Of a DNA stretch of 64,000 bases, positions 14,289-23,846 are shown piece by piece; the stretch's first letter is position 1, and every line of letters begins with the position of its first letter. Position numbers and translations under genes: made by a program. Origin of the DNA: Gonapodya prolifera JEL478 (taxonomy: Eukaryota > Monoblepharomycota > Monoblepharidomycetes > Monoblepharidales > Gonapodyaceae); NCBI GenBank assembly GCA_001574975.1, contig KQ965738.1, positions 791,540-855,539 on the forward strand, written 5' to 3'. The notes below the pieces were generated by a model, which searched no databases, was not told the DNA's origin, and saw only the letters and a list, made by a program, of their open reading frames with translations.

Positions 14289-14782
14289 ATGCTCCCCACT
14301 TACCTCGTCCAACGCCGCTGGCACTTTGCATCCCTCACGCGGAACAGGCTCGTGAACGGGGCTACCCTGAAAAACTGGTGCGTTGGAAGCCTGCAGGGGA
14401 ACGGCATTAGCTCGACCCCTCTCGGTCGTTTGGGCCCATCCTAGCGATTGCGCTGGGTGTCATCGCCATTATAATGACCTCTTTTTTGGTTGTACAGGGC
14501 CCCGACGCTTGCGGTGTGGGGAGGAGTCCTCGGATTCGCCGGTGAGTTGGGAGTGCAAATGCAGGATGGGATCATCCTGCCCCATCAAGGCGTCCTCTCC
14601 TAACCTCTTGTTCGGTCATTTCACTCCTTCACCTTCATCTTCCCTGCCTGCCATCACCCGCTGCCGCAGCTCTGTGGCTGCTCGAGCCCGTCCCAACTGC
14701 CCGTGTAGACATTTACCAAAACCTCCCCGTGGTAGGCGGATACTGGAAGGCGAAGCTGGACCAGGCCGCGCAGAAGGATTAG
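14289..14782 (+). CDS. QCR10: Cytochrome bc1 complex subunit 10
   Basis: Small inner-mitochondrial-membrane subunit of ubiquinol-cytochrome c reductase (complex III). Exons 14289..14377, 14498..14541 and 14670..14782 give 81 residues, the usual size. The spliced protein runs from a basic, presequence-like N-terminus to 'LKNWAPTLAVWGGVLGFAAL', a single membrane span, then 'WLLEPVPTARVDIYQNLPVV' and 'GGYWKAKLDQ'. The Trp codon of LKNW is rebuilt across the first junction, which supports the GTGCGT donor at 14378. Short proteins give limited evidence, but the ordered match to QCR10 (aromatic-Gly-Gly helix, then a pro-rich turn, then G-x-YW) is good. Confidence 0.85.
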
Positions 14783-15443
14783 ATGGTGCGGTGGCGCTCG
14801 TAGATGCAGTGGAGTAGAGACGGGGAATGGACAATTGGCGGCTATGGCGATCCCCCGTGGATGGATGATTTATGACTGTTATTGATACGTCCGCCGGCTG
14901 TTGAATACGATTCCTATCAAAGCGATGGATCGAGAGAATGGGGAGAGAGACTACAACATTGGTCGTTGGACTCCGTCCCCTTTGGTGTTCGATTTTGTCT
15001 TGTGAATGTCGTCCACTGTTGTTCATGCTGTCCCGCCCGATAGTCTTACGACCTCCTTATAAGTGTGCGATGGTGGACGGTACAGCTCGGCGCATTCATT
15101 CGTGAATCGATTTAGCTACGTCAGAGTTCGTGTAAGCTACTCATATGTGCCACCATTCAAATCTTGCGCCGTTCTCGACGTGCATACTATTATTGCGTCC
15201 TGCGATAAATTGCACTCGGATCTTCATGAGCAAAGTTACCAAACCATTTATTACAAAACCATTTCGAGTCCATGAAATCGAAGAATCTGGTCCCCATGGC
15301 TTGCAGTCCCTTCGTGTTCCATTAGTACAAACGAGAGCCACGAGTTCTAACAGGTCAAATCAACATAAATTACATCACAGTCGTCCTTCTTCATCTCAAA
15401 TGTACGTAACTAATACCATTGGTCGGGAACCAGCCCAACACGT
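14783..15443. other. Intergenic, convergent gene ends
   Basis: Lies between the 3' ends of QCR10 (plus) and the expansin-like gene (minus). The DNA is AT-rich relative to the flanking genes, as expected for terminators and 3' UTRs. No reading frame or structural RNA was recognised. Confidence 0.5.
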
Positions 15444-16894
15444 TTAGAATATCTGCACCCCTCCCGGCTTGCGACAGTCAGAAATCAAGAATGAGCTCGA
15501 GGACCCATCGGTGTACGTAAACATCACCCTTGCCTGACTCGCGAACCCACCCCCACCACTGGACTGGAACGAGTACCAATTCCCACTCGAAATCGAACCT
15601 TGAACCCCATCGAGGCTCGCGCTCGCCACGAGCCTTCCGCCCGTATTGAGCACACCGAGGATCTTGAAGAAGTTGTTGCCGAACTCGCTCGTGGGGCGGT
15701 AGTAGCACACGGGCCCGCCCGCGTCGGCCACGGGGTCCTGCGATGTCAGCGACACGGTGCAGCTCCTCACACCGGGGGAGGCGTTGCCCGTCGCGGCGTT
15801 CCAGGTCGTGCGGATCATGTCGATCCCGCACGAGGTGGACCCGATGTTGCATGTGCTGGCGACGACGGCGGAGATGGTTGCTAGGGTGAGGCGACGGGTG
15901 AAAGAAAGGACGGGCACGGGTACGGAAGGGACGATTAGGGAGAGTCGTGAGGCCAGGTGGAGGACAAGGACTCACATCCTCCATTACACGAAAGCTGGAA
16001 CACTTTCCCGCAATATGCCGACTGGAACGCGAGCGCACCCAGTGCGGTCTCTTGCCCGAGCGCGATGGCCCCCGTCAGGGATCCGCTGTAGGACGCGGTG
16101 GGGAGCTGGCACCCGCCCGCGTCTGAGTGTTCGGCCCAGAACGTGCCTTTGACGCCGGTTGCGGTGCGGATCCCGCCGCCGCCGCCACCAGAGGGTGGTG
16201 GGGGCGGTGGGGGAGGGGGAGGTGGTGGGACAGGGGCAGGAGGTGGAGGTGGGAGAGGTGCGGTGGGGGCGGGAGACGGGGCAGCTACGATCGTGCGACT
16301 GGATGCGACGGACGACGTGGGGGGAGACACGGCCCCGTCTGCTGCCGTCGCCGGGGATCCCGCAACGGACAGGAATGTTGGAATGGCAGTCAAGAGGGTC
16401 TGTGCAGGCTGCGACGTGGTGGGCGATCCGTTTGCCCCACCCCCACCCGCGCCTCCGGGCGTCGTTGGAGCAGCAGCGGCAGACGTGGACCTCGACGTGC
16501 CCGACCTGGCGGACGTCCTCGCGAGTCCCCCGTTAGACGTCGCCGCCGCGAGGTCTGACGAAGCACCCTGTTGTGCCGCGATGGCCTGCCCGTCCTGCCC
16601 CTGTACCTGCCCGGCCAGCGCAGCCTGCGAGAGTCCTGTTCCCGAATTCCTGGCCACGCCGATGCCCGTCCCGATCGCGGCTGCCAGCAGGACTGCCCCG
16701 AGAGCGATGCCCATGATTTTCCGCCGCGAGAGCCATCGCTCGCCGTCTGGCACCGTGGGCAGGGGCTTGTCGAGGGTGACTGCGGGCGGTCTGTTGTAGA
16801 ATCGCGATGTCCATGGGGGCAGATCCACGTCCTGTTCGGTCTCGGGCAGGTCGATCCAGGCCTCGCCAACGCGGCGGCTTCCGAAGGTCGACAT
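15444..16894 (-). CDS. Membrane-tethered expansin-like (double-psi beta-barrel) protein
   Basis: Probable cell-wall loosening or polysaccharide-binding protein. Exons complement(15976..16894, 15444..15880) join in phase (95-bp intron) to 451 residues. There is no cleavable signal peptide. Instead about 60 cytosolic residues precede a membrane span at about 61-80 ('MGIALGAVLLAAAIGTGIGV'), implying type II topology. A long Ser/Thr/Ala/Pro linker ends in a poly-Pro then poly-Gly run at about 16190-16230. The extracellular part has cysteine-spaced blocks: 'YCGKVFQLSCNGG', 'VVASTCNIGSTSCGIDMIR', 'NASPGVRSCTVSL', 'NNFFKILGVLNTGGRLV' and 'GNWYSFQSSGGGGF'. The CGIDM block resembles the expansin CGxxDL barrel motif, and the last part resembles the expansin C-terminal domain. 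The exact subfamily is uncertain. Confidence 0.62.
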
Positions 16895-17634
16895 GTGTGC
16901 ACAGGGTCAGCGCGGTGTCACCCCTGCGCAGAAACGTGAGACTGAAAGCGCGTGCGAGAAATCCCCGCTCAAAGTGTTCAAAGGTTTTGTAACCGCAGCA
17001 GGTAGTGTCCTTACAAGCCGCAACGGCAATGTGCGCCACTCCAAGAGCCAACGTCATAAACACCTACGAATGCAGCATGGGCTGCTGAATTAATCATAGA
17101 GTGCCCAATGTAATTTATCAGGCTGGCAGCGCCATCGGCAAGTTGCACCATCGCTGACGCACGCATTCCACTCCAAAGTGAGCACAGACGGATTCCCAAC
17201 CTTTTCAACAGAAGACAGTGATGACCGGGTGTCTCAAGTCATGCGTGGAAATGACGTGAGGGAAGCGACTGTTCGGCCGCACGACGCCGAAGCAGCACGT
17301 TCCGGCAAAAGTACGGGGTACTTGTCTTGAGTAGAGTGGTTGTGGATGGATGTTGGACCAGGGTTGTAATTCTTAATTTCTGCATTGCAGGAAGTCGTTT
17401 TCTTGTTCAGCGGTCACGGCGAACTGGGCTAAAATTTATTACCAGTTCAGTACACGTCTCGTCATTGTGTATTGATTGGTTGGGATCACACAACGCTTAA
17501 CGCTGTTCCCGTGCATAGTAACGGAAACGTGCATAATAATTACTCGAAGCCGTGTTCCGTGTTCGGAGTCACTCAAAATCAAATGTCCATTTGAAATACC
17601 ACACACAGCAGCCAAACAAAATCAAGCGAGCGCA
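16895..17634. other. Intergenic, no supported feature
   Basis: Holds the upstream region of the expansin-like gene. Only short unconvincing frames occur; no repeats or RNA genes were recognised. Confidence 0.5.
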
Positions 17635-18911
17635 TCAATGTCCAAAGCGTGTGTCTCTGGCCCCGTGGTTGTTGAAAACTCGGTACCCTCCGACCAACGT
17701 GCATTCCACCACAACCTCGGGTTGAGGCCAGTCCGAAACCACGTTCAAGCGCGGATGTCTCGCCGCATTGCCTCGGCTGAGGTGAATCCGACGAAAGAGG
17801 TCAAGCGACCTTGTACTTTCTGCGCCTACGTTACTGAGATGGGACACGCTTGAACGAGCCCCGTCAGTGCAGACACCGTATCCTCATTGTCGTCCGTCTC
17901 TACGCCGTGTTCGGCGTTGTATCCAATGCCACCAATGAGCGTGTCGCCTGCGTACATGGTGTACTGGAACAGGATCTTGCGCAGACGAGGAAAGACGCCG
18001 TTTTGGATCGCTTCTTGTGAGGGAAATGACCGTTTCGGGCATAGCTTAATCCACAACGCCCAGACCAAGTACTTCCACGCTTTTGTGCGATTTTCTAAGG
18101 CCATCTGGGGTGCGAAACGTCAACGAGTCCGCCAAACAGTCAGGTGCCTTGAAATGTCGCGCGTTGGGGAACAAATACATCATGTGTAGCGGTTTATCCG
18201 AATTGACGCTGATAAGTGGGGCTCGTAGAGATTCGAAATGTTGGGCTTTCTATCACACAAAGTTTAGCAAACAGGTTGACACGTCAAGCTTTGAGTTAAA
18301 ACAAGCAGAAAATCATGCAGCGTCTGACCACTTCCAAACGCATTCCAACTATCTTGGAAATGCACACGTTCGACGGCCAGAACGTTGGCCAGTTCAACTA
18401 CCCACGCGACCGGCATGCGGTTCGTCTCCACGCTCAGCCTATGGAAATTCATCATGGAATCACACGTTTCAGGGCCGCTTGAATCGCGTCCAAAATTACG
18501 GCGACGGGACAGGGCTCTTGTACGAGTACAGCAGGGTACGGTTGCTCAAGATAGTGCATGGCCCAAGGATCGTTCGAGGTGGATTCATACGGCGAGATCA
18601 CCTTCTTGAACCGCGCGATGTCGCCAGCTCCTTGTTCGGCGGCGATCAAGCGCAAATCGTCCATCGAAAAGAGCGGTCTCGTCACCGACCACACCCGATC
18701 GTGACATTTACAGTCGATGCGTGGTTGTTTTCAGCGTGAATGTTGAATGCCAAAGCTAAGGGACATTTGCTTCGTCAATCGGCTCACCGTGTCCAATCGC
18801 GGACTGTACCCGCGTGAATCGGCGGCACACCATGGGGACATGCGTGAAAAATGCCTTGGTGTCTCCAAGAAGAACAAGAATGCGAAGGCGGATTTCGTCG
18901 GGAATGTCCAT
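17635..18911 (-). CDS. Possible F-box-like hypothetical protein (exon model unresolved)
   Basis: Minus-strand coding signal broken into at least four blocks. The first opens at ATG 18911 with 'MDIPDEIRLRILVLLGD' and continues 'VPMVCRRFTRVQSA', which looks like a short F-box (IPxEIxxxIL...CRRF). Later blocks are 'VTRPLFSMDDLRLIAAEQG' (18694-18460), 'LSVETNRMPVAWVVELANVL' (about 18430-18300), 'NRTKAWKYLVWALWIKLCPK' (18090-17880) and a final stretch to 17635. I could not make the first two blocks splice in phase, so this may be a multi-exon gene with an unseen exon or a decaying one. The function beyond a possible substrate-receptor role is unknown. Confidence 0.35.
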
Positions 18912-21715
18912 TTGCTGCGGATATATGTGAAAGAGTATGATCAGAATCATCAGTCAGTGTTACATACATATTTCCGTTTGTGGCAAGTATCATTATCAAT
19001 GCGTAATGCATTGGGGTGAAAGGTGACGACGCCATGCCTTTTTCTTCTCGACTCCAGCATCGGCCCTTGCTGTCACTCAGCGCGGCCACGTGCTCTGCAA
19101 GCAGATGTTAAAAATATCGGCTTGGTAAGCTCCTAATCGGCAGTAGCCATGAGTATCTCTTTGCCGACAGCAGTAATCGAGTCCAAGAAAAGAGAGCCAT
19201 GAGCGTGATCACGTTGAGTGCTGCTAGGCTACAGGACTTTTCAAGTGTAAACTGTAATGGTGCTCTCACGGACCCCGAAAGACGGCATTCTATTGCATTG
19301 GACTCCTTTTTTATGCGACTGGCACTAGTGGACCGGACAGTCATGGCGGGTGGAACCAAGAGCGTCAAAATGTGATGTCACTCAAACCCCTGCCGCCATC
19401 CAACAACCTCATGCCACAACTCGTCTTGAACGGAAGCTGATATTCATACAGCAGAAAACGCTGGAATTGTACGTGAATGAGCAACGGAGGCCATTCTGAC
19501 ATTGCGACGAAGCCAGAAGCCTCGTCTAGTTTACCGTCTCTGCGTCAGCCACCCTGCTCAACGTCCCGACAAACGACGCAAAGTGTCACTCAACCAATTT
19601 ATTACGGGGCCGCTCATGCCCACTCTTGCCACGCGCTGTGACTTGCCCCGCCCTGGCCCACAACCCTGTCAGTTTGGTGCTTTGACGTGACAGATTGCCG
19701 TACTGCAATATGTCGCGATCATCGTCACAGACTCGCGCTTCTTTGTGACTCGTCGTGCTTGCCAGACGCGTGGATCAATCGAATCGTCTCTGGGTAGGCA
19801 ATGCGCCACACATTGGTGTGAACCACGTCGAAGGCCACTCCGTTTCCCTTGTGCGTCCATCTTCCATCTCCAATATCCTTGTCCGAACCAAACCCTGACA
19901 TCTGCCCTCTCCACGCACCGTATCGGTCACACCCGCTTAGGATGGTGCATCGATGCCAGTACCGAAGCACATCGGCCCCCTATGCCTAACCTCCGGCATT
20001 CGGCAGTTCGCAAGTCGGCAGTCGGGAAGTCGGTCTTCGGAACGCTCCCGACGCACGCCGTAAACAACAACAAAAGCGCCGTAAGCGGGCCCTCGTTCCC
20101 TGTTTTGTCCTCGGTAGAGTCCCGCCTGCGTCCGAAACCGCTCCCTCTCCCGCAATTAACTTTTTCTCGTGAAAATACCCAACTCGAGATTACGTAGCTT
20201 CCGCCCGTTTCCACCCCCCCGCAATTTTCCGTGTTTCCTCCCCATCAAGATGACCCACGCGACCGGGGCGAGGGCCGAAACGGGTAAACGTGTACTTCCA
20301 CAGGCACGCACCGCTCACCAGGGAAACTCCGGGAAATTCCGTGTACCTGACGCGGTAGAGAGCGCCAAGCTCCGTATCCCTCTCTTGCATCGGAGGGGGA
20401 GGAGTAAGGCGGCGCCTGCCGCTTGGGGCGTGGGACCGCTGGCCCAGATGCGGAGGAGGGGCCGCTGACGTGGGAAAATGAACGCAAAGGCCGTCGTGTG
20501 TGGGGGTTGCGAGGAGAAAAATGGGGTTACAGCGTCGAGAGGGTACTCCCTCGGGTGCTCATCTTGGTGCATGCTTGGTGCAGACCCTTTGCTCAAAATT
20601 TACATCTTTGTGTGTCAGCTTGCATATTTAAATTAAAGCCATTGTTCATTGCAACGTATTTGCTTGTCGCCTTGCCGTGTCACGCCCATGTGCAAACCGC
20701 ACGGGGGTGGACTCCAGCACATGCACCCTGTACCAGTCCTTGCAAATAAAATTAATTCACCAGTAATTTTGCTGGTCCAAACACTCCCGCCTCTCCTATG
20801 ACTCACTCTGACTCACTGATAAATACCTACCCAATCCTTTCACCCTGCTCCACACGAATCGAAGTGCCACCGACTCCCGACTCCCCGCTCCCGCGACGGC
20901 GTTAACCCCACATTCAGTCCCGATGCTCGCGCAATAGGGCATGGGGTGGGGGACCTTCTAAGTATGTCACCCCAAGTACCGAGCGCGACGCAGGAGCACC
21001 ACTTGGTGGCCCATCCGCATCCGCGTCCTGCATCCCGTCGCGTCATTCCGTCACTCTTACGCACGCACCAGGCGCCTTCGTGCCCGCAACGTGCTACCCG
21101 CGTGCATCTCGATGCGACTCGAACTCGATCCGCATTCCCGTTGCCGATCCGATCGTCGATCCCCGGAGTACGCGCGTTGCACACCCGTGCGCGCCGTACG
21201 CGGGGAAAGCCCAGACGGTATCCGGTTGGAGCCCAATGTGAACCCGAAGCTGCCCAGGACGCAGGGACGCTCGCGGTGCTGACTCCTTGGGGGTGCTCCC
21301 GATCAGTCTTGGGGACAGTAGCGACCGGGTCTGGGGCGTTCGTAGGCGCGCAGATGGGTGTGGGGTGGGTTGAGTTGCGGTGGGTTGTGCAGGGTGTGCC
21401 GCGTGAAGGGATCTGTAGAAAAGATAGATGATCTAGTATATGTACCCAAACCCAAGGATCACAACGTCGGTCCACTCTCGATGATATATTACCCTACGCT
21501 TTTCACATCTACACACAAGCACAAGCACAAGCGTGCACACACATACACAAAGACGTGCGCGCACGCGATTCATTCGGTCCAAGTCCTCCTCCACCACGAA
21601 AAGCAAAAGAAGAAAACTAACGCCACGAGGACGGCAAAGCACGTGGTGGTGTCCAAGTGGTACGATTACGATTACGCCTTCGACTTCCATCACTCCCTAG
21701 TGCGTCAACGTTTTT
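18912..21715. other. Long gene-poor stretch
   Basis: About 2.8 kb without a supportable gene. Two GC-rich antisense-overlapping frames at 20840-21475 (minus, 211 codons) and 20946-21431 (plus, 161 codons) look like mirror images produced by composition. A CA-rich low-complexity patch lies at about 21510-21550. No tRNA-like or repeat structure was recognised in 18912-20840. Confidence 0.4.
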
Positions 21716-22582
21716 TCACACCGCCGCCGCCCCCGTTCCCGTCCCGGTTTGCCCGGCCCCGGCCCGGCCAACCAACCCCACAACCTCGCCCGGCTCGTCC
21801 TCGTCGTCCGAAAACTCCAGCGCGCCCATATACGCCCCGCCCGACAGGTCGTACGTGACTCCCCCGTCGTCGTCGTCGTCGATCCCGCCGTCCGCGTACG
21901 TCCCGCTACCCCCGCCCACACCACCCGCACCACCCGCACCGAGCCGGGACGACAACGACCCGGCGTGCGTGTCAGGTGGGAGTCGGATGGGCCTGTGGTA
22001 CGGCGAAAGCGGGCCCAGGATCAGGTTCGCCATGCGCGGGAGGATGGACGAGGGCGGCGCGCGGGCGGGGCGGAATGCGCGCGGAGGTGGGAGGGATGAC
22101 GCCGAGGCCGACGTGCCGGTGCCCGAGGTGGCGGTGCCACCGGTGGTGGACGGGCCCGACGAGAGTTTCTCGTACAGTCCCGTATACCGCATGCGGAACC
22201 TGTGCATCGCGAGCACGACGTCGCGCCGTGTGTACCCCAGCACGCGGAGCGTGACGACGGCGATGAGGAGGAGCGCGCCCAGGATGAGGGGGAGGAGGAG
22301 GAAAAAGGTTGTGAGTGGGGATGTGGCGCGGGGGGTGGCGGTGGCGGAGATGGGGGGTGCGGAGGGGGTTGGAGCGGGGGAAGGGGATGGGGAAGGCGAT
22401 GGGGTGTAGGAAGGGTCAGTAAGCCCCAAATGCGCCGCGTCGTGTTCCTTGTTCTGCAGCTGCTGGAACCGGTCGTGTGCGCGGTCGAGCCATGTGGCGT
22501 CCATGTTGGCGAGGGGCGAAGACGGGGACGGGTTCTTGAGCTGGGATTGGGTGTCCTTGATGGTGTTTTGGTGGTGTTGCAT
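21716..22582 (-). CDS. Single-pass membrane protein, unknown family
   Basis: A 288-codon frame. The N-terminal part is helical and polar ('MDATWLDRAHDRFQQLQNKE'), followed by a Pro/Ser-rich segment and one strong membrane span, 'LTTFFLLLPLILGALLLIAV', then a basic amphipathic stretch 'LGYTRRDVVLAMHRFRMRYT'. The rest is low-complexity Gly/Ala/Pro/Asp-rich and presumably disordered. I do not recognise the family. A candidate acceptor (TACGCAG) sits just upstream of the ATG and the frame continues open to it, so a further 5' exon is possible. The opposite strand also has long frames, but without hydrophobic or motif content. Confidence 0.45.
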   Translation of the reverse strand: MQHHQNTIKDTQSQLKNPSPSSPLANMDATWLDRAHDRFQQLQNKEHDAAHLGLTDPSYTPSPSPSPSPAPTPSAPPISATATPRATSPLTTFFLLLPLILGALLLIAVVTLRVLGYTRRDVVLAMHRFRMRYTGLYEKLSSGPSTTGGTATSGTGTSASASSLPPPRAFRPARAPPSSILPRMANLILGPLSPYHRPIRLPPDTHAGSLSSRLGAGGAGGVGGGSGTYADGGIDDDDDGGVTYDLSGGAYMGALEFSDDEDEPGEVVGLVGRAGAGQTGTGTGAAAV

Positions 22583-23846
22583 GGCGGCCGTGGCGAGCGA
22601 GGCGGCGAGGCTGCGTAGGTGTGGTGGAGGGGGTGCAGGAGAGTGGGAAGAGTGTCAGTTGGGTGGGACATTGGAAGCGAGAAGTCGGGGTAGCCGAGAT
22701 AGCCAATCGACCTCTCTCTCCACGTGTTTGCCCTCTCCCGCCGTCCACTCCACTCTCGTCTCCGCTCCGAGCACTCTCTCTCTCCCCGCTCTCGGCCACT
22801 CTCTCTCCTGCATTCCAGCTCGGTCACCCCTATAACCCTGGGTCGATTCTTGCGAGAAGCACATCGCCACCACTCTCTTGCGTCCCCGCTCTCGAGCACT
22901 CTCTCCTCCGTCCACAGCACTCTCTCCTCTATTCACAGCACTCTCTGCTCTGTCCACTCCACCCCCCGTCTCCGTACCCCCACCCCCCTTTCCCCCTTTC
23001 CCCCATACCCCCGTATCAACGCACTCTCGAAACCTCTGCGCCGTCCCATCATCTCCGCCATCAAACGACAGCTCTATCGTCGCCATTCTGGTCGTTTGAG
23101 CGAAGCACTCGGAGTCTTTTCCGCGTTCCCTTTCGGCTCAGGGGTCAGTGGCCGGAGAACGGTAACGTGTGGCTGTGGTCCGGTCTCGTCGGTCGGCACC
23201 CCTTTTCTCCCCTGGTCCAATTGACGGGGGTCTGGTTTAATAATGGAGTGGAGAAGGATTCAAATGATGGGCTTTGGGTGGGGGGTACTTTAACTTTTGT
23301 GTCTGAGAGGCTGTAGTGTGGTGGTCTTCTTGCGCTGAGTGACGGTGGTATGAACTAGGCAAATTGTACCACCGGCACGCAAGTAGCAGTTCTTTGCCGA
23401 GATATGTTTTGGGCGTATTCAGGATTTCGTAGCTACAATTCGGCCAAGAGAATGCACAATGATTAGAGCGATGTCGTGTTGTTTGCACGTCACATCATTG
23501 CCCCGTTCCACCAGGGCTCATGACAATCAAACCCCATTCCACGTTCAACTTGTGTCTTCTAACTGCAAGTCTGCATTGCAATGTAGCGAAGAGGAACCCA
23601 AAGGTGTAATGTGTTGTTGTCCCCCTGCGACGCTTGCCCCACACTCAAGACAAAAGAACCACTTGCTCTGCGTACTCTCCACTGAATCCACAAATCTACC
23701 ACTAAACTACTCTCTCCTCCACTCTCCTCCTGCTCTGCGCCCAAAAGAGCCAAAGAAACAAGCCACTCCGACCGCAGCGCGCTGCCCTTGCACCGCGGCG
23801 TCCCCCGTCGCAAACACACACACACCCGCCGCACCACACGCCCACG
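22583..23846. other. Intergenic, pyrimidine-rich low-complexity DNA
   Basis: Region 22700-22990 is dominated by repeated CTCTCTCC/GCACTCTCT-type phrases with an irregular period of roughly 25-30 bp. Such tracts produce long spurious frames on both strands. The stretch lies between two divergently transcribed genes and probably includes both promoters. No gene is supported. Confidence 0.45.

Noticed and set aside
20840-21475. Long overlapping frames on both strands (211 and 161 codons)
   Set aside because: No hydrophobic pattern, motif or splice structure. Mirror-image long frames in GC-rich DNA are expected by chance.
22700-22990. Candidate CRISPR-like or minisatellite array of CTCTCTCC phrases
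   Set aside because: The units are irregular, low-complexity and pyrimidine-only, with no constant repeat and unique spacers. CRISPR is not expected in a eukaryotic nuclear genome.
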